Assembly (NCBI GenBank): GCA_020466095.1 | Contig: CM035807.1 | Location: 31,204,166 to 31,268,165 of the forward strand | DNA: 64,000 nt | Source of the DNA: Chlorops oryzae | Lineage: Eukaryota; Arthropoda; Insecta; Diptera; Chloropidae | Reading direction: 5' to 3' | Shown: positions 1 to 11,002 of the stretch, piece by piece | Position numbering within the stretch: position 1 is the stretch's first letter | Layout: each line of letters begins with the position of its first letter | The notes under the pieces: generated by a model | What the model was told of the DNA's origin: nothing | The model's input: only the letters and a program-made list of their open reading frames with translations | Databases searched by the model: none | Program-made: the position numbers and the translations under genes

Positions 1-75
1 ATATTATGTATTTATATCTTTCTTTGTTACTCTCTCTCTCACTTTTTTCGTTTCTTTTTACGTTCTCTTTCGTTT

Positions 76-349
76 TACTCATAAGTCCAATTAGGTCGAA
101 AATTGGTCATTGCGACTTCTTTTCGACTAATATTAGGTAAACGGACTTCTTTTCGCCCTGACTTTGAAGTCGAAATGCCCTATTATGACATATTATTACC
201 GCCAATCGACTTCCAATCTATTCCCCACTTACGTCGACTCGACGTCGAATCGACGTAATTTCGACCTATTTAGGTTAGGTCAAGTAAATATTCTGACCTA
301 ATATAGGTAAGAATTTACCAATTTTCGACCTATTTTGCTACTTGGGTGT
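76..349. repeat. Possible inverted-repeat element with repeated TTCGACCTA-type motifs
   Basis: The left part reads AGGTCGAAAATTGGT and the right part carries its reverse complement ACCAATTTTCGACCTA, so the ends pair as an inverted repeat. The interior is unusually rich in TCGAC, CGACTT and GACCTA words compared with the flanks. This suggests an old MITE, but I found no clear target-site duplication and the boundaries are approximate. Confidence 0.35.
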
Positions 350-1600
350 CGACTTAACAGAAGCTCAACAATAGAAATTTTCTGATTTTTTGTAATTATG
401 GTTTATTTATTTGTTCACATATTTAATTTCGCCTCCATTTAGCTCTCACATTTCGATGAGTACGTGTATGATAGAAATTGTATTAAAAATTTGATAAATT
501 TTTTAAAAAATTATTCAAGAAATTTCTTTCAATTTGCTAAACATAATAAATAAGGAAAATGTATCAAATTTAATTTATTTTATTCATATTTTCAAATTCA
601 ATACCAGATGATTTAGTGAACTGGGTAAAACATATAAAAGTTCCTCCAAAAAGTATTTTTTTTTTTGCATTTTATGGTCCAAAGAATGTACAACATTATA
701 TACCGTAAGAAAGGGCAATCTTCGCGCAAAAATACAAAAATGCTTACTTTTTTTTGCTAGAACAAAATAAGAAAAATATTTGATGCCGAAAAAAGATCAT
801 GTTTACTGAGGAGTTAAATTTCATATGAAAAATTCCGCCAAAAATAACGGACAAAAATTTTTCAAATAAGGAAGAAACCAAAAAATTACTTAGATTATTG
901 GTAATAATCAGCCATCGAAATATTATCCATATGTGTTTTTGTTTGGACCACACATTATTCAAAAGGTTTTTAGTCGTAAATAGCTCTAAAATGGACTTCA
1001 AACGATTTGTGCCACACCTAGGGGTCAACATTTTTGGGGTCTTGAAATATTTTTCTTCTTATTAGGGGTATACCTTTCAGAAAATGGACGCGCACCGAAG
1101 AATTTCAACAATTTTGAAATGTCAAGCGATCTACTATGCATGCTTATATTTATTTCGAAAAATCGACAGCTTTCGGTTGCCATCTTCATGCGGTTGTTTA
1201 ACTTAATTTTTCCACATTTAACAGAGATAAAATTTCGTTCTTAAATAAAACTGAAAAAGCAGATATTTTAATTTCAAAACTGCAAACAGCTGCGTGTTCA
1301 CTTGTGTTCACTTGACCTGTGGCCTCCTTGATATTTATGACATGCTTAGTTGTATAACTAAAAGAACTGGCTAGTAATCAGTCATACCAAGACAACCCCT
1401 TGTCAGGTTATTTCATTATTTAGCCCAGTTGAGAAACAAATTTTTCGTAATGAACTTCAAATCTTATTTAGATACATATTTACGGACGATCAAGTTGCTT
1501 TAGAAAAATCGTCAAAATCTCCTATTGTATTCTACCAACCTAATTAGGCTCGATTCCCCTTCGAATTTTGCGTGCAAAGGACCATTTTTAAAAATCTCCA
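350..1600. other. AT-rich stretch without a recognisable gene
   Basis: The frames here are short, start in low-complexity DNA and show no domain. The stretch contains poly-T runs and ordinary intron-like sequence up to the Transib-like element that starts at 1606. Nothing functional can be supported. Confidence 0.5.
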
Positions 1601-1605
1601 CGTCA

Positions 1606-3427
1606 CACAGTCGGGCCGCTCCATATATTTTTTGGAAAAAAAATAGAAGGAGTGGTCGTGGAGCATTGAAATTTTGCAGAATCACTTCTGTGGGCTCAAT
1701 TAAGATATTTTGAAAAAAATCTTGGAAATCCGCCCACTGCCACGCCCACCTCCCATATAAATGCACAAGTGAAAACTTTTATTTTTGGGCCTAGGGACTT
1801 GAAATGCGGGACACTTCTTAATTGAGTTCTCCTCGAAACACATAAATTAAAGAATTTCAATTTTTTCCCAAAGCTTAAACATTGGTTGTCTCCATTAGTG
1901 ATGTAACGAATATTCGCATTCGCATTCGCATTCGCGAATATTCGCATATTTTTTCACATTCGCATTCGCGTTCGCATTCGCAAAATGTTGCGAATATTTT
2001 GCGAATATATAATTAGCAGAAAATTGACCAAAAATGTAAACTTTAATCGATTTTTTAAATTTAAATTTAAAAGCCAATATTTTAGCATTTAAAGAATTTT
2101 TTATGTGCTACCGTTACACAGATATTACACTTAAAATCTGCTCTCTCACACACACTTGCATTTTCAATTTTGCCGATCCCTGAATTAAACGCATTTGGAA
2201 TGCCTTTAAGTTCCTTCACATAAATTTTCATACAAGAACGACCGTCTGAGGGCTGCTAAACGAAAAACGACAATTACATTGCGTATTGCGCAGGGGCGTT
2301 ATGCTTGCACGAAATCGTCGGATTAGTTTTGTTGTTGTCATGTGACTGTTTTTTTTTTTAACACTTTGAAATTTAACATCGAAATGTGTAATTTCTTTTA
2401 CTTATGAATGAATTATTTTTTTCCAAAGTTAGTGCGCTATATAAATAAATGAATTGATTTGGTGATGTGTGCCAAATTTGAGATATAGATTCAAAAACTG
2501 AATATTCGCATTCGCATTCGCATTCGCGAATATGAGTAGGCATTCGCATTCGCATTCGCGAATGCTAAAATTTGACATTCGTTACATCACTAGTCTCCAT
2601 TCAAAAGAAGATAATACCCTCAACAGCATTCCCCGAACGATATTAGCCTTCGAAATCACCGAAAATATCCCACAAATGCATTCCGCTTTTTTAGTAAAGC
2701 ATGCCAAGTTAAAGTGTGTCATAGAAAGATATTGATGTTAAATAAGTTTTTGTTTACATTGAAATATCATTTAGTTTCGTTACGCCTACATATTCGTAAA
2801 AAAAATAATGTTTCATTTATAAATCGTTCCATGTTTTATTTATGTAAAACCTAAAAGTATGCCCCATTTTTTGTCTTATTGAGCATTTGTATGAAATATT
2901 GCTGTGACTTTTGAAATTCAAATCGATGTTACTTACAGAAAAGGTATTAGAAGGTGAATTTTTTTGTTTAGATTGAAAGTAGAGACTCGTACCTTTCAGT
3001 TTTATATAGTAAGAGGGCTAAGCAAGGCAAAGCACGTAAAGTTTTTTTCAAACAAAAAATGAGAAGTTGATATTTTTTACTCTAATTTCTGGCAAATTAT
3101 AATAATTATTGTACTTTTCCAATTAAAAAAAATTTTTTTTTCATGAAAGAGTAATAGCTATATTTCCACCAAAAAATAAAACAAAGGCAATAGCTTTGGA
3201 TTTTCGCATAAAAAATGTTCTCTATTTGGACTACAATTTTAATCTGAAATTTTTTGAATAACATTCCCTTGAGTTTTGATAGTTTTTTAAAAATTAAAAC
3301 ATTCAATTTTCATAAAAAATAATGTCGAACTTCTCATATCCAAATATTTCTTTATAAAAGTGAATCATTAAAATTTTGAAATTCAAAAGTTGAAAAACCC
3401 TATTTTTTCCACCGATGCCCCACTGTG
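1606..3427 (-). mobile_element. Transib-like non-autonomous element with nested hAT insertion
   Basis: The left end begins CACAGTCGGGCCGCTCC and the right end finishes GCCCCACTGTG, so the termini resemble the RSS heptamer CACAGTG with one substitution on the left. Both sides are flanked by CGTCA (1601-1605 and 3428-3432), a perfect 5-bp duplication. The left end matches, in reverse, the right ends of the elements at 36538-37520 and 56529-56985 (shared GACTCCATA-like, GGAGTG and CCACGCCCAC segments). Without the nested hAT insertion and its duplication the element is about 1.1 kb. It has no transposase frame. Transib elements are known for 5-bp duplications and RSS-like ends; assignment is by those signs only. 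Confidence 0.6.
1896..2592. mobile_element. hAT-like non-autonomous element with ATTCGC arrays
   Basis: The termini are a perfect 16-bp inverted repeat, TAGTGATGTAACGAAT at the left and its complement at the right. They are flanked by identical 8-bp duplications GTCTCCAT (1888-1895 and 2593-2600), the hallmark length for hAT. Just inside each end lie arrays of the hexamer ATTCGC/GCGAAT in both orientations, at about 1911-2008 and 2501-2562. Such subterminal repeats are typical transposase-binding sites in hAT elements. The 697-bp element has no coding capacity beyond frames created by the hexamer repeats. It is inserted inside the Transib-like element 1606-3427. Confidence 0.85.
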
Positions 3428-3432
3428 CGTCA

Positions 3433-5490
3433 TATGTTTGCATCGCTCATTTCTCCGATACTTTGAAATAATAAAAATAATATTTAAAGGAAATTTATAT
3501 TATTCTTTTTAATTTATGTTAATTTTATTTTATATATTTTTAGTTTATTTATTTTTAATTATTTTATTTAATTTTTGAATTTATATTCAAACGTGGAAAT
3601 TTTCTGTTACCCCCAAAAATTATTTACTTTAACACGTATTTTTAAGCGTAAAATTTAAAAATTAATGTTGCTTGGTCTATCTTCTCTGCTTTCTCAAAAA
3701 CCGGAGTGATCTCGGGGGTTTGTCTTCGCTTAAACATGTATTCGATCAAAATATCAGCACACGATCATATCAAGCACTCGAACCTTAATATTCAAGACAC
3801 ACACACACCATACTAAATCAACAATATCCGCTGAATTTAGCGGATTTTATCCGCTACAGTTTGATAATTTTAAAATTATATTTTAATCCTAGGTTACGGG
3901 GGGCGCGTTAGCACGATTGTAATTGATATTGATTTATGAGAAATTATATATATACTTATTAGTGGATGAATTTCCAAGCCTTAAAACACATGCATTCCGT
4001 TTAAAATTTTTGTAATCCTTTTTAACCTAAGGACCGATTTTACCTATCTATTTATATGAATCTTAAATCAAACGAACTGTCAAATTTCATTTAAAAAATG
4101 AATTTGTTTTATTTTGAATAGTTTTTAATCTGGCCAGATATTAAGTATTGGTAAGAAATTTCAAGCGCGAAAACTCCATTAAAAAAGAATGTTTGGTAAA
4201 GTTTATAATTGCAAATGCTTGTGAAATAACTGCCATAAAAACCATGAAAAGTTGGTAAACGCTAAACTTTCGGAGAAAGCATTAAAACGCACTCAAATAC
4301 ACATTCTGACTTGTGAGAATAACTTGAATGGGATAGGGGTTCCAGTCATGCTAATAAGTGTGCCATGTTTCAAATGTTTCACAAATACAATGTTTCACAA
4401 ATACACAATATTTTTTTATTTACATCCCTATTTTAAATGGATATTTCCTGGGAATTTTTCCGCTTGAAAAAAGGATGTATTCTTAGCGTCAGAAAAAGAA
4501 AGAATGTGATGATCTTACCTATAAAAAATGTTAGGAAATCTTGCTCATTCTATATTCCCATCCCAATATGCTTAGAATGGGGTAATTTTTTCAACTCCGC
4601 AGGGAAAAATTCCCCGGGAATAATAAGAACCGGGCTGACAAGATATTTATTAATATATACTATATTTTTATACTAAATTTAGTCGGGATCTTTGCCAAAA
4701 AAAATGTCCTACAAGAGAACAGTGCTTAGATGAAGATCCATGAAAAAAATCCGTTTCATTTTGCTGTTCGCCAACTAAACGGGTACATTCAGGAGACTCA
4801 ACAGTTGTCACTCAACATTTTGATGAAAAGTAGTTAAATAAATTTTGACACTAAAAATGGAGTCCGCTCAGTCAATATGAGGTGAATTTTAGTGAACAGT
4901 TGCACAAAATTTCAGTCTGTTGAATGCACCCAAAGATGAAGAACATTTGAGAGAGCACTGGAAGAATTTCGCTAAATTGATGACACTTTCAAGAGTCCTA
5001 AAGCGGGATGGGATAAGTTCTAAGATGATTTTTGCGTGTTCAAGAGCTAGTTTAATCTTGAATGTATTATTAATGCATCCAAATGGGAAACTGGCGATTC
5101 TAAACTCCATTGAAGAAGAACAATACTCCATATTTTTAAAAGGATATGTTTTTTGTTTTTCAATCAATCTTCAAAAAAAGATTTTTCATAAGACTTTTTA
5201 TAGAAACAATAAATAGGAAGATTCATCCCGTAATGGCAACGACTATTAATCACATATCATTCGAAAAAAAAAAAAAAAAAAAAACGAGTTATGTGCAAAT
5301 CAACATAAGCGTCCATGCCAACCTCCTTATGTCAATTACGGGGAAACATACATCAATCAAAGTTTTAAAAATAAATCAAGCTGTAAGCTCGAATCTGACT
5401 TCAGGAAACAAGTTCACTGCACTCGAGGCCAATAAAAAAAAAATATATACCTATGTACATATATATTTAGAGAAAAAAAAAACACTTTAG
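3433..5490. other. AT-rich stretch, no supported gene; small inverted repeat at 4440-4622
   Basis: Most of this interval is AT-rich and featureless. A short inverted pair (TTTCCTGGGAATTTTTCC near 4443 and GGGAAAAATTCCCCGGGAA near 4601) could be the ends of a MITE of roughly 180 bp, but no duplication is clear. A frame at 4896-5215 on the plus strand is mixed-composition for its first 80 codons, but it lacks an ATG start in good context and I recognise no family. A 21-base A run sits at 5264-5284. Confidence 0.4.
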
Positions 5491-5499
5491 GCATTTTTA

Positions 5500-5880
5500 C
5501 CGTAAAGCATTGTCAGCGCAAACCTGTTGCCGATCGCTGTTGACCGTTGCTGAAAACGCGTTTCAACATCGAAACACGTTGCACCATTTTTTGCTGTCGT
5601 TTGCTGTGCTGTGCTTGATATCGACATAATCCAATTACACATACATTACATACAGTTGACCGCTGATTGCATGCAATGAGAAAAATAAACTTCCCCATCG
5701 CGAACGGCCAAGCTATTCACGCCTTGGCACCCGCCATATTCCACGAAATGGCTTGGCTTCATGCATGCGAGTGCGTTGAGAGCAACTCTTGGGCGCGTGG
5801 CGCCGGTTCCAGTTTTGAAAAATCTCGCGCTAGACAGCGACTATTTTTTTTTTTTTTATTAATTGCACGCGAATAGCTCA
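5500..5880. other. Locally GC-richer unique segment, possible cis-regulatory DNA
   Basis: This segment is visibly richer in GC and CG dinucleotides than its surroundings (words such as GCGCGTGGCGCC and CGCGCTAGACAG). It has no repeats and no convincing codon structure. Such islands in fly introns are often regulatory or near promoters, but nothing here proves a function. Confidence 0.25.
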
Positions 5881-5937
5881 GATTTCATTGTCAAGGTAAA
5901 TGTTTTCCGTCATTAAAGTTCACGTTCGTCTCGGGCC

Positions 5938-5964
5938 GTCTGTCTGTCTGTCTGTCTGTCTGTC
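5938..5964. repeat. (TCTG)n microsatellite
   Basis: About six to seven perfect TCTG/GTCT units in a row, directly after the GC-richer segment. Confidence 0.9.
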
Positions 5965-6390
5965 AGCTTGTGTATGTGTGTCTAATTGAACGTTGCACTT
6001 CTTAATTCATCAATTTGACGATTAAATGCCAAGGCCAGTGGTTAAACATGGTTTGATTGATGGCAACGTAAACACCACATTAGCTGGAGTTGCGGTAGAT
6101 TGATTGAATGTTTGAAGTTATTTTCGAACTTTTTTTTTAAGCTTTATTCCCCTCTTTAAAAAAAAGCTAGGAACATTTTTTTAATCAATTTTTTTTCCCA
6201 ATGATCTTAAACACTTGTTTCGAAATTTGTTAACCCACTTTTTTTCGTGATCTTGTTCTAAATTTTCTTCGATCCTACACCATCGTGTTCGCACGAATAT
6301 CAAAACCAGATAAAAGCCGTTTCGCATCTCCGCTGATCGCACTTGACCGGCTTCTTCTGTGACTCGTAAATTTTCTACAATTCTTTTTAC

Positions 6391-6560
6391 TTAACCCTCT
6401 GATTGCAGGCTCTAACTCTAGACTGTGTTTGATTCGAATAAATGAAAAATAAATAACGAAACGAAGAAAAATGATATTTTCAGATTCGTTTTTCTTTACC
6501 CGAAATGAATTTTTTCATTGAAAAAAAAAAGCATTATTAGCATAAGCATTAAAGGGTTAA
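6391..6560. mobile_element. TTAA-flanked MITE, piggyBac-like
   Basis: The left end reads TTAACCCTCTGATTGC and the right end GCATTAAAGGGTTAA, so both ends are TTAA followed by CCCTYT. TTAA duplication with a CCC start is characteristic of piggyBac-type elements. The interior (about 6474-6535, TTTCAGATTCGTTTTTCT and GATTTTTTCATTGAAAA-like words) recurs at 20136-20187, which shows this is a dispersed family. The terminal repeat is short, so class assignment is tentative. Confidence 0.5.
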
Positions 6561-7410
6561 GTTCTAAATTCTTTCAGGTTTTCTTTCATGCTTCAATGTG
6601 CTCTCGGTTTGAGATATCATTTTCCAAAATTTTCAATTAGCTTTCGCATTGCATTGCTACATACTCGTACATTTGTCGGTCAACGGTAATTTAAGCCGCT
6701 GGACCAGTGTGAACTGGTTATAAATATGCATAAATCGAGTCGACAAATAGTTCAGCTTTCGAGGATCGTTTTCACGTGAATTCCATGTCATTCGGCAATC
6801 TGCATGGAGTTTAGCGAAAGACGGTGGTGTATATGACGAGTGGAGTGGTAAAATAAATTTTAATATGGTTATTGCGGTCATAAATTTAAGTTTTATGTTT
6901 TTTGATTTAAATCCGGGATGAATTCGCTTGTGACCAGATCGAAGCGAATTTGCTTAAGTATCGTTTAGCTATCGCATTAAATTATGATTTGTGGTGACAT
7001 TCTGCCTGGCAGATTTTCCCTGCCTGACAGACTTTACAAGAAAAAAAAAAAAAAAAACAGTGCAACATTTAATAAAATACATTTAATAATTTTGCGTTGA
7101 ATGAGGAGAGCGGGATAACACTGGGGAAAATTTTTTTTAATACTTATTTTCTTTTTTTGTGAGAAAGATGTTGATAGTGTAAAATTTATAAAAAAGTTTA
7201 GATTCCCTGTTTTATTAAGGGCCAATGTTACGATAAATAAAAATTGATTTTCTTATTTTTTCTATGGGATTTGTAGAGTTTTGTCCATTTAATTCATTTT
7301 TTAATAGCTTGGTAATAATATGTCAGTTGCCATTTATCTCCATCTATCTCAATAAGTTTTTGAGACATATAATTTTGAAAAAGGGATTACTTAAAACGAG
7401 TTTTTAAGGA
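6561..7410. other. No gene seen
   Basis: Mixed AT-rich DNA with A and T runs (for example near 7039-7058). A small repeat CTGCCTGGCAGATTTTCCC / CTGCCTGACAGA around 7003-7030 is the only structure noticed. Confidence 0.45.
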
Positions 7411-7470
7411 TACAGTCGAATCTGGATATAACGAGTCCCTGAAATAACGAAAAGCTCGAAAAAGTGAACG
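7411..7470 (+). mobile_element. One end of a pogo/Tigger-like MITE
   Basis: The sequence TACAGTCGAATCTGGATATA matches the left terminus of the complete element at 39707-39972 (CAGTCGACTCTGGATA preceded by TA). No matching right end was found downstream, so this is probably a truncated copy. Confidence 0.4.
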
Positions 7471-7810
7471 CTTTTTTGTTGCACGGACTGTTCTAAATAT
7501 TCAGGCCTGTAGAGAGGAGGGACTTTTTTTTTGTCCCACATTTTTGTGAGGGGATCTCGGACAAAATGCCTCGGGTAAGTTTTACTTTTTGCTTTCAATT
7601 TTGGTAAAGAAGATTCCGACTTTGAATTGGCAAAACGGTATCAAGGAGCGCTCAAATGCAGTAAGTGTACTCGAAGAAGATGTCCAGTTACATATTTTTT
7701 TTAAATATATTTTGGTCACAAAATTTTCAAAACGTCTTACTGGCTTGTAAGATAAAGCCCACAAATGTTAAAAAGAGATGAAAACAATCTTAACATTTTG
7801 ATGTTTGGAC

Positions 7811-8080
7811 CTACAAAATGGAGTTTTCTTTCGGGTCAGTGAGTACTACAACTATTTTTTGCAAGTTTAGGGCTAAAACTTTGTCAAAGACGGGAAAAAT
7901 ATTCAAATATTCAACGGTATACAAGATATAGCCATAAGAAAATGCGCAACTTAATTCTCGGCCATACTTTTGGAGATCGATTATAGTCAATCTGAGAAAA
8001 ACAAGTGCAGGGAGTTCTAACATTTTTTGAGAGCTTTCAGGAATTGCAGTCAAATTTTGGTGTACTTTTACGTGTTGCAC
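7811..8080 (-). repeat. Dispersed repeat family R1, copy 1
   Basis: Read on the minus strand, the block containing GAGAATTAAGTTGCGCA, GGCTATATCTTGTATACCGTT and TTAGCCCTAA matches the segments at 10610-10860 and 60690-60905 on the plus strand. The copies are diverged, with many substitutions and small indels. I see no conserved frame shared by all three, so this is more likely an old non-coding mobile element than a gene fragment. Confidence 0.6.
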
Positions 8081-9510
8081 CGTGTTGTTTTTTTACTTTA
8101 AGGAGTTTAAATGCTCGGCTTTAATAAGATTCAGTCTTCTAGATCATTAATAAGAAGACCGTCCGGGATTTGCTAAGGTTCTTCATTAAGCGAAGAACGC
8201 GTTTCTTTTTTCATAATAAAGGCATACTCCATCACAATGATATTAATTTTTTTTTTTTTTTTGAAGAATATTTTATATATTGATCCCCAATACTGGCAAT
8301 GTTGATATTTGTTGGCATACACGCTCGATTACCATCAACAAAAGGCAATTATACCGAATGATTTGCAATTCAAAGATTTAAAACCGGGCAGAGTACCCGC
8401 TCGTACTTCAAGTGATCTTCATAAACATTCGTGGCGTCGCCAAGCAACTCGGACGCATGTGCGCATGTGCTTTGCATAACATTACAAGGCGGTAAACGTC
8501 GCTACCTTTTACACAATTTCCCATATCCATATCCACATACAATATGTGTGTATGGTTGTACACTCTAATCCGCACAATCTCTCAATAAAATTCTAAACGC
8601 TTTTAAATTAAGAACTTCCGCCCACCGGTGGACGATGACGTTATTCCTACTTTTTGTGCGTTACGTGTACGATCGTTGTTGTTGTTTTTTCTCCTTCTTT
8701 TAAAGAATTTTTTTTTTCGCTTGTTGTCGGCTTAATTTATGTACTCACATGTCTATTGCGTTGTGTATTTTGCATTGTAGTAGCTCACGACTTCGGAGGG
8801 GCATTCTGACACCTTTTGCTACCTACAAATGCGAGCTACCGTTTCGCATTAGGCATTTATGATTTAACGGTTGGAGAAGCTATGACTCAAGCAACCGTAA
8901 AGTCAATAAACTCAATTTAGATGGGAAGAAAATTGTTCGAAGGTACGTTGTAGAGGTTAAGCGAAAAATATATCCCTGAGGTATGGTCTTATTTGGGTTA
9001 ATTGATTTATCATAAACGAAGAAATACCTCAACATCGTTTAAATGGGGCTTCAAACGAGCATTGCCCCACACCCCTTTGTTTTTTGAATGTCTCTTTTCA
9101 AATTACTCCGTCCGGATGATTGTTAAGGTAGTGAATTATGTAGACCTGCCTGCATATGTAATCGGCTTATTTAACTTCAGCGCCAGCTCGTATTACACTT
9201 TGACATTTTCCATTTGGAAGGTATCTCTCTATTTCTCTCTGTATTTCTTTGTAGGGTGAATCTGGCTTAGGCAATCGGAATAACTGGTTTTGTTAATCGT
9301 TGAAAATGAAAATGCAGTGTTTTTCGTAAGTTCGCGGAAAATACATGCTAAGTGCATTGTTATTTTGGTTTTTATTTTTGTTGTTATTGTTCACTTTTTA
9401 GCACGATCGCTTGAGCAACTTGAATGGAAGTGGGCGCGCTAAAATGCAGTGCTCCTCAAACTGTGGTTATTGGCAGTTTGGATAAGAAGTTTTGGAAATG
9501 ATTGAAAGTT
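8081..9510. other. No supported gene; unique DNA
   Basis: The interval contains unique AT-rich DNA. A segment near 8386-8440 with GGGCAGAGTACCCGCT followed by AAGTGATCTTCATAAA resembles 20547-20610. The short frames at 9002-9259 show no recognisable domain. Confidence 0.4.
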
Positions 9511-9517
9511 TTTTTTA

Positions 9518-10402
9518 TACCCGACACACTCTGTGTCGAGGGTATATTGCGTTTGTGTGGTTGTGTGTAACACCCAGAACCAGTCGAGATAGACCATACA
9601 AAATATATATAGAAATGATCAGCGTCACTAGGAGATTCGATTTAGACATGTCCGTCCGTCCGTCCGTCTGTCTGTCCGTCTGTTTGTCCGTCTGTCTGTT
9701 TGTATACAGTTTTCTTATCGAAGGAGTTGAGCTATGTATCTTGACAAAATTTGGTATGCGTGCTCACGGGGACATGAGTAAGAACAAGTTCGAGAATGGA
9801 CCCGATCGGACCATTTTTAGGGGTACCTCCAGTACTAGGGTCTGTTATGAAAATCACAAAAACTGCCTCAAAATCGAAGTTTTTCAAGATATTTTGATGA
9901 AATTTGATAGTTGAACATATTTGAAGTCAAGTTATTAAATTTCAAAAAATTCGAAAAGTGGGCGTGGCAGAAGGGCATTTTTCGAAAATTCTCTCCTACA
10001 CCCGAAATTCAAATGGGACTTGAACGAAATTTGGCAGTTTTGCTTCCTTTGTGGCTATAAACATCCTCTCCAAAACAATTTTTGATAGATCCATTATTAA
10101 GGGTACCTCCAGTACTAGGGTCTGTCTCAAAAATCTCAAAACTGCCCCAAAATCGGATTTTTTTGAGATATTCCACTGAAACTTAGAATTTGAGCATATA
10201 TTAAGGCCTCCGATTAGAAATCAAAAAAATTGAAATAAAGGGCGTGGCAAAAGGGCGGTTTTCATAAAGAAATTCAACAAAAGTCGGTATATGGGGCCCC
10301 TTATGGCCTTAAACACCTCTTAATATTAAAAATTATTTGAACATGTGTGTTTGTGTCGGGTATTCTATTGTCAGGCTCGCCTGACTATAACACCCTTACT
10401 TG
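9518..10402 (+). mobile_element. DINE-1-like (helentron-derived) non-autonomous element, full-length
   Basis: The 5' end starts TACCCGACACACTCTGTGTCG, a hairpin. The subterminal TACCCGACACA is repeated inverted near the 3' end as TGTGTCGGGTA (10354-10364). A (GTCY)n microsatellite occupies about 9650-9702, and GGGCGTGGCA motifs recur at 9960 and 10241. The 3' end carries a perfect hairpin GTCAGGC-TC-GCCTGAC (10370-10385) followed by CACCCTTACTTGT and a T run. Subterminal inverted repeats, an internal microsatellite and a 3' hairpin are established DINE-1/INE-1 traits. The 140-aa frame over its start is a by-product of the repeat. Confidence 0.75.
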
Positions 10403-10609
10403 TTTTTTTTTTTTTTTTGTTCAAAAGAACGCATTTCGAAGGACTATCTTTTCTTTTACACTTAGATGGAAGGCAGTCTTAGCAATCTTGAACAATTTCC
10501 GGGACCAAATAGCACGCTACATCACGTGAAATTTTAATCAATATTTCAGCCAAGATTAAAACTTCTTAAAATAAAGACCATAAGACGGTACATCATGTAA
10601 AATGTATCC

Positions 10610-10860
10610 GAAATTTATATGAAGTTTTTGAAAGTACTTGGTAATTGTAACAACTCCTTGAACTTGGTATTGGCAAATTGGCTACAGGTCAAATTTAAAT
10701 CGATTTCAAAAATTGGGGCTGAGAATTAAGTTGCGCACTTACTAATGGCTATATCTTGTATACCGTTAAATTTTTTATTTTCCGGTCTATCATAAAGATT
10801 TAGCCCTAAGCTTCCAAAAAATAGTTCAAGAAAAAAATGATCCCAAAAAAATTCCATGAA
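10610..10860 (+). repeat. Dispersed repeat family R1, copy 2
   Basis: This copy shares GAAAGTACTTGGTAA, GAGAATTAAGTTGCG, GGCTATATCTTGTATACCGTT and TTAGCCCTAAGCTTCCAAAA-type blocks with 7811-8080 (reverse) and 60690-60905. It ends directly at the TA where the next MITE begins. Confidence 0.6.
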
Positions 10861-10863
10861 GTA

Positions 10864-11000
10864 CAGTGTTCTCTCTCTTAAGCGGACACTTACGCGACCG
10901 AAATATGTGTCCGCTTAGCAGAGATCCTTAAGAGGAAACTATTTGAGAAGCAGGAACACTATTGCATTGCCAAAAGGTGTCCACAAGGAGGAGTACACTG
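10864..11000. mobile_element. Small TA-flanked MITE, pogo/Tigger-like
   Basis: The ends are CAGTGTTCTCTC... and ...GAGTACACTG, each flanked by TA (10862-10863 and 11001-11002). The left and reverse-complemented right ends agree over about 26 bp with mismatches and both reach GTGGACAC or GCGGACAC. An internal AAGCGGACAC / GTGTCCGCTT pair makes a second hairpin. TA duplications and CAGT ends are typical of pogo-type Tc1/mariner MITEs. Confidence 0.6.
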
Positions 11001-11002
11001 TA

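Noticed and set aside
1740..1760. GCCACGCCCACCT as a sign of a DINE-1 copy
   Set aside because: The motif is part of the Transib-like family itself: it recurs at the corresponding place in the 56529-56985 copy.
1895..2077. Frames with NANANANA and ECECECE runs
   Set aside because: Created by the ATTCGC hexamer arrays of a hAT-like element.
4896..5215. Mixed-composition plus-strand frame around NAPKDEEHLREHWKNFAKL
   Set aside because: The composition is protein-like for about 80 codons, but there is no ATG in good context, no splice signals and no family I recognise. A similar-length frame is open on the other strand; it may be a chance frame or an eroded element.
9492..9914. 140-codon frame with SVCLSVCLSVCL repeats
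   Set aside because: Lies over the start and (GTCY)n microsatellite of a DINE-1-like element; the mirrored frame at 12344-12574 has the same origin.
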